A stretch of 64,000 nucleotides of DNA from Pseudomonadota bacterium (GTDB taxonomy: Bacteria; Desulfobacterota; Syntrophorhabdia; Syntrophorhabdales; Syntrophorhabdaceae), in the NCBI GenBank assembly GCA_026388275.1, contig JAPLKB010000063.1, forward strand, positions 22,248-86,247. The letters are read 5' to 3'. The notes under the pieces are model-generated. The model ran no database searches, had not been told where the DNA came from, and saw only the letters and a list, made by a program, of their open reading frames with translations. The first letter of the stretch is position 1. The number at the start of each line of letters is the position of its first letter. Positions 1 to 8,876 of the stretch are shown here, piece after piece. A program made the translations under genes and the position numbers.

Positions 1-702
1 CAAATCAAGGCATTGATAGGTCCGAACGGTGCAGGCAAAACCACGCTCCTCAATGCAATAAACGGTATAATACCTCCTGACAGCGGTCAAATATTTTTAC
101 TCGGCCAAAACCTGGTCGGACTTAGAACTGACAAAGTTGCTTCCCTCGGCCTTTCAAGGACCTTTCAGCTTGTAAGAATGTTTACGATAAACAATGCCAC
201 AGTGCTAGATAATGTTATGCTGGGCGCCCATACAAAACTTAAGCCAAGTTTACTCGAGTCAATCTTCCGTCGAGGTAAGGTAGAAAAAGAAGAGAAAGCG
301 GCTCGCGAGAAAGCCTTACGGCTTCTGAAATTCGTGGGCCTTGAAAAAACAGCCGATGCTGTCCCAACAGCACTTTCTTTTGGCAACCAGCGTTTGGTTG
401 AGCTTGCAAGGGCATTGATGACCGAGCCCCAAATACTTTTACTTGATGAACCGGCCTCCGGCCTGAATGACACCGAAGTGGAGGATTTTACAAAGCTTCT
501 TCTATCTATCCGGGATAAGGGCATAACAATTCTTCTGGTAGAACACAATATGAAGCTTGTAATGAACATTGCTGATGATATCGTTGTTCTGGATTTCGGT
601 AAAAAACTAGCAGAAGGCTCCCCGCAGGAGATCTGCGCCAATCCTGAGGTTATTGAAGCGTACCTGGGGGTAAAAAATAAAGAGTGTGAAATTAAAATAT
701 GA
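1..702 (+). CDS. livG: Branched-chain amino acid-type ABC transporter ATPase LivG (5' partial)
   Basis: Cytoplasmic ATPase subunit of a Liv/HAAT-family importer that powers uptake of branched-chain amino acids or related organic acids. The reading frame is open at the first base of the window, so the true start lies upstream and the leading residues are missing. Walker A (GPNGAGKTT) is at the very start, followed by the signature-like segment LSFGNQRLVELARAL, Walker B (ILLLDEPASGL) and the H-loop (LLVEHNM). The helical-domain insertion typical of LivG lies between Walker A and the signature. The stop overlaps the start of livF by 4 bp (ATGA), implying translational coupling. The binding protein and permeases are expected just upstream. 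The substrate cannot be read from the ATPase. Confidence 0.9.
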   Translation, partial: QIKALIGPNGAGKTTLLNAINGIIPPDSGQIFLLGQNLVGLRTDKVASLGLSRTFQLVRMFTINNATVLDNVMLGAHTKLKPSLLESIFRRGKVEKEEKAAREKALRLLKFVGLEKTADAVPTALSFGNQRLVELARALMTEPQILLLDEPASGLNDTEVEDFTKLLLSIRDKGITILLVEHNMKLVMNIADDIVVLDFGKKLAEGSPQEICANPEVIEAYLGVKNKECEIKI

Positions 703-1409
703 TTCTGAATGTTGAACATATATCAGCAGGTTATGGCAAGGTTCAGGTCTTAAAAGAGATCAATCTGGAAGTGGGAAGCGGTGAAATAGTATGTCTTGTT
801 GGAGCTAACGGCGCAGGAAAGACGACGCTTCTTAAAGTTATTTCCGGAATCATACCCTCAATACAGGGAAAATTATATTTTGACAGCCAGGACATAACCA
901 ATCGTAAACCTGATTACATAGTCAGGACGGGTCTGAGTCATGTCCCGGAAGGACGACAGATATTTGCTGACCTTACAGTACGACAGAACCTAATACTTGG
1001 TGCATATGTACATAAATTGAAAAAAGAGGAAATGGAGAAGCTGTTCAATTTTGTTTTTGATCTTTTCCCGATCCTGAAAACAAGGTTGACACAGAAAGCC
1101 GGGACTATGAGCGGAGGGGAACAACAGATGCTCGCAATCGGGCGAGGCCTAATGTCCCAGCCAAAGCTTCTTCTCCTTGATGAACCGTCTCTCGGCCTTG
1201 CGCCCCTTGTTGTTGAAATTATATTGAACGTTATCCAGAGTCTCCGGTCTGCCGGTATTGCAATATTATTAATTGAACAGAATGTCAACGCTGCTCTTCA
1301 AATAGCAGATCGGGCATACATCATGGAGACGGGCAGGATTGTCAGCCAGGGTAGTGCCAAAACACTGCTTGGAGACGATGAAGTACGAAAAAGGTATCTC
1401 GGCATGTAA
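699..1409 (+). CDS. livF: Branched-chain amino acid-type ABC transporter ATPase LivF
   Basis: Second cytoplasmic ATPase of the Liv-type importer. The 236 residues are the normal length for LivF. Visible motifs are Walker A (GANGAGKTT), the signature MSGGEQQMLAIGRGLM, Walker B (LLLLDEPSLGL) and the switch histidine region replaced by LLIEQN, as is usual in LivF. The start overlaps livG by 4 bp. A flavin reductase gene follows after 24 bp with its own AGGAGA ribosome site, so the three may share a transcript. The call is secure as a family; the transported compound is not known. The nearby sensor-AraC regulator carries a LivJ-like ligand domain and may answer to the same compound (inference). 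Confidence 0.93.
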   Translation: MILNVEHISAGYGKVQVLKEINLEVGSGEIVCLVGANGAGKTTLLKVISGIIPSIQGKLYFDSQDITNRKPDYIVRTGLSHVPEGRQIFADLTVRQNLILGAYVHKLKKEEMEKLFNFVFDLFPILKTRLTQKAGTMSGGEQQMLAIGRGLMSQPKLLLLDEPSLGLAPLVVEIILNVIQSLRSAGIAILLIEQNVNAALQIADRAYIMETGRIVSQGSAKTLLGDDEVRKRYLGM

Positions 1410-1433
1410 CAATTTTTAAAAAAAGGAGAAGCA

Positions 1434-2114
1434 ATGTATTATGATCCTGATAAAAACAACCACGGACTACCTCATAATCCTTTCAAGTCCTGCGTTGTAC
1501 CAAGACCTATTGGATGGATATCGACTATAAGCCCTGACGGATTTCACAACCTTGCACCATACAGTCAGTTTCAGAACCTCACTTTTGATCCACCTTATGT
1601 GATGTTTGCAGCAAATCAGAATACACGTGGAACTCGGAAAGATTCTGCAATAAATGCCGAGCAAACCGGTGATTTTGTCTACAATATGGCCACTTACGAA
1701 CTTCGCGAGGCAGTAAACCGTTCTGCAGCAGAAGTACCGCCGGAGATCGATGAATTTGAAATTGCCGGACTGACCAAAGTGCCGTCTGTTATGGTAAAAC
1801 CTTGCCGGGTAGCAGAATCGCCTGTTCAATTCGAGTGCCGCTACTATCAGACTATACGTCTGCCCGGTAACGGACTCATGGGCTCAGTAGATATCATAAT
1901 AGGTCGTGTAGTTTTGATACATATTAAAGATAATGCAATCACCCCAGACGGACGCATTGATATTTTAAAAATCCGTCCGTTGGCACGCCTGGGTTACTAC
2001 GACTATACAACTGTGGATTCTATCTTCGAAATGGTAATTCCGGGCGAGAATGAGTCCCTGCTAATTGGTCTCGAGGGTGCCGCAGAGAGTGCTCCCGCCA
2101 AAGACAAAAAGTAG
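1434..2114 (+). CDS. Flavin reductase-like (flavoredoxin/DIM6-NTAB family) protein
   Basis: A 226-aa FMN-binding split-barrel protein of the flavin-reductase-like family. The N-terminal portion (PHNPFKSCVVPRPIGWIS, then NLAPYSQFQNL about residue 42 and RKDSAINAEQTGDFVYNM about residue 65) matches the FMN-binding core of this family. The C-terminal third has the IIGRVVLIHI strand seen in flavoredoxin-like members. A strong AGGAG site precedes the ATG. Family members reduce flavins or act in aromatic or organic-acid metabolism; the exact reaction is not deducible. It follows livF by 24 bp, so it probably belongs to the transporter operon. The last residues (ESAPAKDKK) look like a flexible tail. 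Confidence 0.8.
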   Translation: MYYDPDKNNHGLPHNPFKSCVVPRPIGWISTISPDGFHNLAPYSQFQNLTFDPPYVMFAANQNTRGTRKDSAINAEQTGDFVYNMATYELREAVNRSAAEVPPEIDEFEIAGLTKVPSVMVKPCRVAESPVQFECRYYQTIRLPGNGLMGSVDIIIGRVVLIHIKDNAITPDGRIDILKIRPLARLGYYDYTTVDSIFEMVIPGENESLLIGLEGAAESAPAKDKK

Positions 2115-2196
2115 TTTTGCTCAAGGTCAACTACTTTTCATGGAATAAAACGATTTAAATTGCCGAAACATTATCTTGCTTAAATGGCAAATATAT

Positions 2197-2224
2197 TTGA
2201 CATATCACAAAAACATTGTAAAAT
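2197..2224 (+). promoter_or_regulatory. Sigma-70-type promoter of the sensor-AraC regulator gene
   Basis: A perfect TTGACA (2197-2202), a 16-bp spacer and TAAAAT (2219-2224) lie 36 bp ahead of the regulator start at 2260. This suggests that the regulator has its own transcription unit rather than depending on the liv operon. The assignment rests on consensus match only. Confidence 0.55.
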
Positions 2225-2259
2225 TGTGTTAAAACATACTAAGGGAGTTCACTGGCAGA

Positions 2260-4242
2260 ATGTATACACCCAAAGGGCACTTCAGGGATGAGGAATTTCG
2301 TATCGGAGGCATCTTCCCTTTAACGGGATATCTATCCTGGTCTGGAGAATATAAGCGGAAGGCAGCCGAACTGAAAACCAGAATGATAAATGAAGCCGGT
2401 GGTATAAACGGATACCGCCTCAGATTGATAGCGTACGACGATCAGTCTTCTTCCGAACGGGCAGCTAAAATAGCTGAGGCTTTGATTTTCAAACACAAGG
2501 TAATTGCCATGGTAGGCACAGGTTCGCTCCCGATTTCCGGCGCGGTGGCCCGCATAGCCAACAAATATAAAATACCGGCATTTTTAAATTCCGGATATGC
2601 CATTGATCCCGTCAAAGACCTTTTTGTTTTTAACACCGCACACAAAACTGAATTCGCAATAGCATGTTCTTTTCAGCATTTTAAAGAAGAAGATATAAAC
2701 AGAATCGCCCTTTTAATGCCAACCGGACTTCTCGGAGATTTAGGGAGTTGGCTGGGCCGACGGCTTGCAAGCCGTTTGGGTATAAAAATCATCTGCGAGG
2801 AAAGATTCGACGTCAGGTCGCCGAACATGACATTACAGATAGAAAGGCTGCGTGGCTTAAACCCCCAAGCGCTTTTTTCATTTGTCACAGGAGAACCGGC
2901 CGCATGGGTAGCCAAAAAAATGGCCCAGATAGGTTTAAATATACCTTTGCTCGTATCCCACGGCAATGCGAACCCCGGATTTCTAAAACTGGTTTCTCAT
3001 ATACCTGTTCCACTTATAGTGCCTTCAGGGAAAAGCATGATCCTCGATTCCATTCCGGAAAATGATCCATGTAAAAATGTCGTAATGAATTTTAATAAAA
3101 GACATATGCAGAACTATGGAGAACCTGCCAATTATTATTCTGCAGAACTGGCTGATGCTGTCGATCTGGTAGCTGAGGGTTTGAGGATTGCAGGGTCTGA
3201 CCCTGAGGAACTGCGCGATGCTGTTGAAAACATAAGGGAATTCAGAGGAATGCAGGGAACCTATGATTTATCGCCGATTGACCACTATGGCACCCAGCTT
3301 GAGCATATGGTTCTGCTAACCATAAAAGAAGGTAAATGGTGCTTTGCTAAAGCGTTTTCCTCAATAGCGTTTTCCGAGAATATTCATATCAACCAAAAAA
3401 TTGAGTTAATTAGCAAACTGGCTGACCTGTTGTCTGAACCCCATCCTAATGGCCTTGCCCAACCAAATCAGGCCCCTCTTTCTATAGGGCCGGAAATACC
3501 CTGGATCAATCCGAACCTTACGGATGCTGGTTCCGATACATATTTTGTCGCTAAACTTTACTGTCGGGATAAACACGACATGGTGCGCGCCGTTCAGAAA
3601 GAAGATAAACTCAAAGCCAGACAGATCCTTTATCGGCTGTTGACCGTCACCATTTTACAGCATTTCGAAAGTCTTGAAAGTTTTAAAATTTCAGTGCTTG
3701 AACTCTTTCTTGCTCTCTTTGATGCTGCCGCAGATGAGGGAGTCGATCTTGATAAACTGATAAAACTTAAACACAGATTTATCGTGGAGTGGAAAGGCAC
3801 TAAAAACCAGGAGACGCTCTGCCTCTGGATTATCAGGGCTCTTGACAGAATACTTGACAGCTTTTCCAAAAAAATGTTGGGAAGGGATCTCAATTTGTTG
3901 AAAAAGGTATTTCATTACATAGATAAAAATTATGCTGATGATCTGAACGTGGACTGCATAGCGCGTGAAGTTTGCTTGAGCAAATCACGTCTGATCCACC
4001 GGATGAGAAGCCAGTATGGTTTAACGTTAAGCGATTGCATTGCAAAGATCAGGATAGAAAAAGCAAAAGTATTACTCAAGCAAACGGACATGCCTATAAG
4101 CAAGATTGCCCACGAAGTAGGTTACGGAGATCAAAGTTATTTCACAAAGGTATTTAAAAAAACTCTAAACTGTACCCCAAAGGATTTCAGATGCAGCGCA
4201 TTGAAATTCTCAGCAGAATTTGAGAACTGGTGGGATGATTAA
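2260..4242 (+). CDS. One-component regulator: LivJ-like ligand-binding domain fused to AraC-type HTH
   Basis: A 660-aa transcription regulator. Residues about 10-370 form a type I periplasmic-binding-protein fold like LivJ/receptor-family ligand-binding proteins (start FRIGGIFPLTGYLSWSGEY, then MINEAGGINGYRL and IAMVGTGSLPISGAVARIA). Residues about 420-530 are a helical linker of unknown type. Residues about 550-650 are an AraC/XylS double helix-turn-helix (LNVDCIAREVCLSKSRL, ISKIAHEVGYGDQSYFTKVF, then TPKDFR). There is no signal peptide or membrane segment, so the ligand domain should sense a compound in the cytoplasm. It is separated from the liv operon by 145 bp containing a good promoter. 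A plausible job is sensing the compound imported by the adjacent Liv system or by the TRAP systems downstream (inference). GGGAG lies upstream of the ATG. Confidence 0.85.
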   Translation: MYTPKGHFRDEEFRIGGIFPLTGYLSWSGEYKRKAAELKTRMINEAGGINGYRLRLIAYDDQSSSERAAKIAEALIFKHKVIAMVGTGSLPISGAVARIANKYKIPAFLNSGYAIDPVKDLFVFNTAHKTEFAIACSFQHFKEEDINRIALLMPTGLLGDLGSWLGRRLASRLGIKIICEERFDVRSPNMTLQIERLRGLNPQALFSFVTGEPAAWVAKKMAQIGLNIPLLVSHGNANPGFLKLVSHIPVPLIVPSGKSMILDSIPENDPCKNVVMNFNKRHMQNYGEPANYYSAELADAVDLVAEGLRIAGSDPEELRDAVENIREFRGMQGTYDLSPIDHYGTQLEHMVLLTIKEGKWCFAKAFSSIAFSENIHINQKIELISKLADLLSEPHPNGLAQPNQAPLSIGPEIPWINPNLTDAGSDTYFVAKLYCRDKHDMVRAVQKEDKLKARQILYRLLTVTILQHFESLESFKISVLELFLALFDAAADEGVDLDKLIKLKHRFIVEWKGTKNQETLCLWIIRALDRILDSFSKKMLGRDLNLLKKVFHYIDKNYADDLNVDCIAREVCLSKSRLIHRMRSQYGLTLSDCIAKIRIEKAKVLLKQTDMPISKIAHEVGYGDQSYFTKVFKKTLNCTPKDFRCSALKFSAEFENWWDD

Positions 4243-4372
4243 ACCTCATTCCGCCATTTGTAGGATTTGACTTTTTTACAATAAAACCGTTCTGTTCAAG
4301 TCTTTTGTTAGTATCCGTCATGTTTGTGCCCGGTATAAGCATGATCTGATTTACATTTGAATTGCCGCAGGT
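4243..4372 (-). pseudogene. Short MarR-family winged-helix remnant
   Basis: On the minus strand an open stretch of about 40 codons reads IMLIPGTNMTDTNKRLEQNG followed by FIVKKSNPTNGGM. This resembles the recognition helix and wing of MarR regulators (pattern N-M-T-x-x-x-x-R-L-E-x-x-G-x-x-x-R/K). It has no start codon, ends abruptly and is bounded by stops, so it would be a fragment and not a gene. The rest of the 537-bp gap between 4243 and 4779 is AT-rich non-coding DNA with the promoter-like element listed separately and a small hairpin with a GCAGG/CCTGC stem near 4710-4727. Confidence 0.3.
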
Positions 4373-4638
4373 TTAACAGATTTGACTGTTCAATGATGTT
4401 ATGCCGATACATATTACAACTTTTAGCGAACCGAAAATGATAATTTATTTTGTTAAATTCATATTCTTAATAAAAATTTATGTCCTCCGAAATTATGTTT
4501 TATCTTTTATTTATTAAGATATGGGAAGTAATCCTAATGGCTTTTCAAGTGCTCATAAACCGTATATCGGCAATTTCAAAAAATATTTAAGTTCCCGGGA
4601 TTATTCCACAGACTCTGAGAGATTACTGAAATTATTTT

Positions 4639-4676
4639 TTGACAAAAATATTTATCTATTGTAATTATTATACCAA
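4639..4676 (+). promoter_or_regulatory. Promoter-like element shared with the paralogous CoA-ligase gene
   Basis: TTGACAAAA begins at 4639, and TATTATACCAA begins exactly 21 bp after the TTGACA hexamer, at 4666. The same two blocks with the same 21-bp gap occur at 7163-7200 upstream of the second CoA ligase. The spacing is too long for a standard -35/-10 pair, so the second block may be an operator or an extended -10 region. The block lies 104 bp before the ligase start. Confidence 0.4.
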
Positions 4677-4779
4677 AGGCGGCGCTGAAATATATGTGTA
4701 TTTAGCAGGCATTAGGGGCCTGCAATGATCAGTTGCATACTTCGGCGTCCTATTAAAGACATGAACAAGGAGAATCCCT

Positions 4780-6309
4780 ATGAATCTTGCAACTAATTTA
4801 GAGGCGTCGGCACAATATTTTCCATCTCAACCTGCCATCCGACAGGGCGAACTCCAATGGACCTATGCGGAACTAAACGAAAGGGCAAACCTGGTTGCAG
4901 GAGGACTTGTTAAACTGGGGGTTAAACCAGGTGAATATGTGGGACTCTGTTCACTAAACTCGGCTGACTGGATTGCCTTCTACTATGGTGTGCTTAAAAC
5001 AGGAGCTGTGGCCGTAACTTTATCCGGGCTGTTAACAGAGGAGGAACTGGCTAATCTAATCAACCACGCAAAACCTCGTATTCTCTTTACGTCGGAATCA
5101 AGACTTAATGATGTAATGAAACTAAAAAGCACTGATGGTCTCCAGACAGTTATCTGCCCTGACGGAGATATGGACATTGCTCACCTGATGCAGATGGGGA
5201 AAGAATCGAGTGTTTTTAGGGCGATCAATAGAAATCGTATTGATACTGCTGCAATCCTTTATACAGGAGGAACTACAGGCATTCCGAAAGGTGTTATGCT
5301 GACACATGAAGGAATGAACTTCTCCGCCCGGGCCATTGCATATTATGAGCACTCCAACCAGAACGATCAGGCCCTTTGCTTTCTACCATTTAACCATGTT
5401 TTTGGTCAGAATCACATAATGAACTCCACCATCATGAGCTCAGGCTGCTTGGAATTACTCCCGACCTTTGATATGGATCTTATATTTGAAGCGATTGCAG
5501 CAGGCAGGGTTACAAAATTTTTTGCAGTGCCCACTGTTTATGTCCGTTTTCTTGGTATGCCTGACCTGGAAAAGAAGGTAGGGAAACTTCGGTATTGTTT
5601 TTCTGCAGCGGCAAGTATGGCAAGAGAAATTGTGAAACAATGGAAAGAGCGGACAGGTATTACGATAGCAGAGTCCTATGGAATGACGGAGGTTATGCCG
5701 ATAACATTCAATCATTTCTATCCCGAACAACATGCTGTGGGATCTGTAGGCCCGGTAGTCCACGGTGTTGAAGCACAGATCAGAGATGCTTCAGGCAATG
5801 AGGTACCTCAGGGCCATGAAGGTGAAATTTGTATCAGGGGAAGGAATGTAATGAAAGCCTATCTTAATAATCCCAAAGACACTGCAGAGGCTCTCTGGCA
5901 AGGAGAATGGCTTCGTTCCGGTGATATAGGTTATGTCGACGAGCGTGGTTACTTTTATATTGTAGACCGCCTGAAAGACCTTATAATCACAGGTGGAGAG
6001 AACGTATTTCCTCGTGAAATAGAGGAAGTCCTTTATACAAGACCGGAGGTGCAGGAATGTGCCGTCATCGGGCTCCCGGACAAAGAGTGGGGAGAGAAAG
6101 TTGCCGCATACGTGGTGCCCAAGGAAGGACAACAAATATCCACGGATGCACTAAAATCCTTTATGAAGTCTACGCTTTCACCTTTTAAAGTACCCAAACA
6201 GTTCTTTATAGTCAAGGATTTACCGAAAAGCCCGGCAGGTAAAATTTTGAAACGAGAGCTCAAAAAACAGGTCCTTGAAAAACCCGATGATTCTGTAAAG
6301 AAAGGGTGA
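4780..6309 (+). CDS. Acyl-CoA synthetase (AMP-binding, class I adenylate-forming)
   Basis: A 509-aa ATP-dependent acid-CoA ligase that converts a carboxylic acid to its CoA thioester through an acyl-AMP. The P-loop-like motif AILYTGGTTGIPKGVML is at about residue 157, the YGMTE adenylate motif at about 300, the SGDIG motif at about 381, the hinge DRLKDLIITGGENVFP near 397 and the catalytic lysine motif SPAGKILKRELKK near the C-terminus. Length and order are normal for the family. AAGGAGAA precedes the ATG. It is strongly similar along its length to the ligase at 7280, indicating a local duplication. The substrate (fatty, aromatic or branched acid) is not deducible. The divergent FadR-type regulator between the two ligases is the likely controller (inference). 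Confidence 0.9.
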   Translation: MNLATNLEASAQYFPSQPAIRQGELQWTYAELNERANLVAGGLVKLGVKPGEYVGLCSLNSADWIAFYYGVLKTGAVAVTLSGLLTEEELANLINHAKPRILFTSESRLNDVMKLKSTDGLQTVICPDGDMDIAHLMQMGKESSVFRAINRNRIDTAAILYTGGTTGIPKGVMLTHEGMNFSARAIAYYEHSNQNDQALCFLPFNHVFGQNHIMNSTIMSSGCLELLPTFDMDLIFEAIAAGRVTKFFAVPTVYVRFLGMPDLEKKVGKLRYCFSAAASMAREIVKQWKERTGITIAESYGMTEVMPITFNHFYPEQHAVGSVGPVVHGVEAQIRDASGNEVPQGHEGEICIRGRNVMKAYLNNPKDTAEALWQGEWLRSGDIGYVDERGYFYIVDRLKDLIITGGENVFPREIEEVLYTRPEVQECAVIGLPDKEWGEKVAAYVVPKEGQQISTDALKSFMKSTLSPFKVPKQFFIVKDLPKSPAGKILKRELKKQVLEKPDDSVKKG

Positions 6310-6366
6310 AATTTAATTTCTCATATATTAATTTTGTAGGACATATTATGTTTGGCAAAAAAAAAA

Positions 6367-7089
6367 TTACAAAGCTCTTTCTCTGAAGCTTTTTTCTAAA
6401 TTGATCAGATTTTCTCCGAATTCTATTGTATGACGCCGCATTTCTGCAGCAGCTAAGTCAGGTTTTCGGGCAAGAACGGCCTCAACGACAGAGCGATGCA
6501 TTCCCGCCGGATGGATAAAGGGTTGCCCAGAATTTACCGTTTGAACAACCTGCCTGGTCAAGGCCATGAGTGACCTCTCCAGTGCCTCAAGAAAATGGTT
6601 TCCACAAATCTCAGCAAGTATATAATGGACAGCAGTCTTTCTGTCCAGGTCTTCCGCTAAAGAACACACTGGTAGATCCTCGATTTCTAAAGCTTCTTTC
6701 AAAAGCTTCGCATGTTTTCGTCCTATACGTGTGGCTGACAGCCGTGCTATTTCAGGCTCTACAAGAAGTCTTACCTCTACAAGTTCCGGAACAGATATTT
6801 TTTCAGCTAAAAAAAGATCAACAAAAGCATTACTAAGATGTTCAAATGTCAGGTCTGTAACAAATGTGCCGCCTGTAACACCCTGACGGGTAGCGACAAA
6901 TCCCGTATTCTCAAGTCGCCTCAAGGCCTCGCGGACAGCAATTCGGCTTACCTGGAACTGATCTGCAAGATCGCGCTCAGATGGCAATTTATCTCCTGCC
7001 TTGAAGGTGCTCAAAAGAATGGATTGCTTCAGTTGTTCAGCCACTTCCTCTGATATTCTGGATTGTTTAATAGGTTTAAACGCAGACAT
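6367..7089 (-). CDS. FadR/GntR-family transcriptional regulator (FCD domain)
   Basis: A 240-aa repressor-type regulator. The N-terminal winged helix-turn-helix (SEEVAEQLKQSILLSTFKAG then KLPSERDLADQFQVSRIAV and EALRRLENTGFV) occupies about residues 10-75. An all-helical FCD ligand-binding domain follows, with the usual R-x-x-x-E-P (EVRLLVEPEIARL) and three conserved histidine positions (for example HYILAEICGNHFL, HRSVVEAVL). The length is normal for the FadR subfamily. It lies between two paralogous acyl-CoA ligases and is divergent from the downstream one, so control of both by an acid or acyl-CoA ligand is likely (inference). The 190-bp divergent region to 7280 carries the promoter-like element shared with the first ligase. 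Confidence 0.88.
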   Translation of the reverse strand: MSAFKPIKQSRISEEVAEQLKQSILLSTFKAGDKLPSERDLADQFQVSRIAVREALRRLENTGFVATRQGVTGGTFVTDLTFEHLSNAFVDLFLAEKISVPELVEVRLLVEPEIARLSATRIGRKHAKLLKEALEIEDLPVCSLAEDLDRKTAVHYILAEICGNHFLEALERSLMALTRQVVQTVNSGQPFIHPAGMHRSVVEAVLARKPDLAAAEMRRHTIEFGENLINLEKSFRERAL

Positions 7090-7162
7090 TTTATTTTCCT
7101 TTTATGTTTTCTATAATATATACAAGGTAATCATTTTTGCAAGAATATTTTTAACTATTTTC

Positions 7163-7200
7163 TTGACAAAATTAATTCATGGGATTAAATATTATACCAA
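7163..7200 (+). promoter_or_regulatory. Promoter-like element shared with the first CoA-ligase gene
   Basis: TTGACAAAA at 7163 and TATTATACCAA at 7190 repeat the arrangement found at 4639-4676, again with exactly 21 bp after the TTGACA hexamer. It lies 80 bp ahead of the ligase start, in the divergent region shared with the FadR-type regulator. Conservation in front of two paralogues suggests co-regulation or a recent joint duplication. Confidence 0.4.
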
Positions 7201-7279
7201 TCATACATCGAACTCATCTTATAATGGAAAACATCGACTTTTCTAAGTATTTTTATTTTATATAGTGTGGAGGAAGTAT

Positions 7280-8779
7280 ATGAACGTTGCAAGGAACCTT
7301 GAAAGATCAGCCTTTTATTTTTCGGAACAGCCAGCGTTGGCTGAGGCTGGATCACAAATCTCTTATGGAGAACTGAACGATCGTGTAGACCGTATTGCTA
7401 CAGGCCTAATAAAAATGGGCCTACAGCCGGGAGAACATGTCGGCATCTGTGCACCTAACTCATCTGATTGGATAACATTCTACTTCGCTGTTCTGAAAAC
7501 AGGAGCCGTGGCAGTGACATACTCCAGCCTTTTGAGTAAAGATGAATTAAGACTACTTGTAGACCATGCAAAACCAAAGTTCATATTTGCCTCAGAAGAT
7601 AAGTTAAACGATCTTGAGGTGCTACGGAGTTCAGCAGGTATAGAAAGTATTATATGTGATGGGGGCGACACAACCTTGCAACGCATTATAAACGCAGGAA
7701 CAAATCATTTTAAGGCAGTCGAGAGAGAGCGAACCGATACTGCTGCTGTCCTTTATACCGGTGGTACAACCGGTGTTCCAAAAGGGGTTATGCTTACCCA
7801 TGAAAATATCAACACATCTGCCCATAATGTAGCTCATAATGAACATTCCAACCAGTATGATAGAGCCCTCTGCTTCCTTCCTTTTAACCACGTTTTTGGT
7901 CAAGCTCATATTATGAATGCAACAATTTATAGTGCAGGATGCCTTGAAATTCTTCCAATTTTTAATCTCGATCAGGTTTTGGAAGCAACAGCCAGCGGCA
8001 GAGTGACCAAACTTTTTGCGGTACCTACCGTGTACACCCGTTTGTTAAATATTGAAGGTATTAAGGAAAAACTGGGAAAGGTACGCTATTGCTTTTCGGC
8101 AGCAGCTTCTATGGCAGAAGAAATAGTCCGGCAGTGGAAGAATCATACAGGGCTGACAATATATGAAGGCTACGGTCTTACCGAATCAGCTTCCGCTGTT
8201 ACCTTCAACCATTATTACCCTGAAAGGCATGTAGTGGGGTCAATCGGTACAGAAGTCCCCGGCGTAGAAGTACAGATCCGTGATATATCGGGGAACGTGC
8301 TTGAACAAGGGCAAGAGGGCGAGATCTGCATTTTAGGACACAATATCATGAAAGGGTACCTGGATAACCCCGAGGCAACCCGTGAAGCCTTCTGGGAGGG
8401 CGGATGGTTCAGATCAGGAGACATTGGTTTTTTTGATAAGGACGGTTACCTTTACATAGTCGACCGCCTGAAGGATATGATTATTACCGGTGGAGAAAAT
8501 GTCTATCCGCGCGAAGTGGAAGAAATAATTTATAAGAAGACTGAGGTCGAAGAATGTGCTGTTGTGGGATTTCCCGACAAGGAGTGGGGAGAGAAAGTTA
8601 TAGCCTTTGTCGTACCGAGACCTGGAAAAACTGTTGTAGCTGAAGACCTAAAATCATTTCTGAAAGCCAGGCTTTCGCCTTTCAAAGTACCAAAGGAGTA
8701 TGTTATATTGGAAGAAATGCCTAAGAGTCCTGCCGGTAAAATATTGAAACGTGAGCTGAAAAAAATATTTTCTCGGTGA
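7280..8779 (+). CDS. Acyl-CoA synthetase (AMP-binding), paralogue of the 4780 gene
   Basis: A 499-aa acid-CoA ligase. The ATG at 7280 is preferred over the in-frame GTG at 7265: GGAGG (7269-7273) is well placed before it, and the protein then starts MNVARNLE, matching the MNLATNLE start of the first ligase. Motifs are AVLYTGGTTGVPKGVML, YEGYGLTESA, RSGDIG, the hinge DRLKDMIITGGENVYP and the catalytic SPAGKILKRELKK. It is followed after 97 bp by a DctP binding protein, so it may be co-expressed with the first TRAP transporter, which would couple uptake of an acid to its activation (inference). The substrate is unknown. Confidence 0.9.
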   Translation: MNVARNLERSAFYFSEQPALAEAGSQISYGELNDRVDRIATGLIKMGLQPGEHVGICAPNSSDWITFYFAVLKTGAVAVTYSSLLSKDELRLLVDHAKPKFIFASEDKLNDLEVLRSSAGIESIICDGGDTTLQRIINAGTNHFKAVERERTDTAAVLYTGGTTGVPKGVMLTHENINTSAHNVAHNEHSNQYDRALCFLPFNHVFGQAHIMNATIYSAGCLEILPIFNLDQVLEATASGRVTKLFAVPTVYTRLLNIEGIKEKLGKVRYCFSAAASMAEEIVRQWKNHTGLTIYEGYGLTESASAVTFNHYYPERHVVGSIGTEVPGVEVQIRDISGNVLEQGQEGEICILGHNIMKGYLDNPEATREAFWEGGWFRSGDIGFFDKDGYLYIVDRLKDMIITGGENVYPREVEEIIYKKTEVEECAVVGFPDKEWGEKVIAFVVPRPGKTVVAEDLKSFLKARLSPFKVPKEYVILEEMPKSPAGKILKRELKKIFSR

Positions 8780-8876
8780 AGCTTTTAGTGTGGTAATATG
8801 TAACATTGTAGGGGAGGTTGTTATTAAGTGCAAGCTAGCGGCAAATGCCGCAAAATTAACACAAGGAGGATTTATT

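Noticed and set aside
8790..8876. Upstream GTG start for the first DctP protein
   Set aside because: It would place 29 residues before a clear signal peptide; AGGAGG lies directly before ATG 8877.
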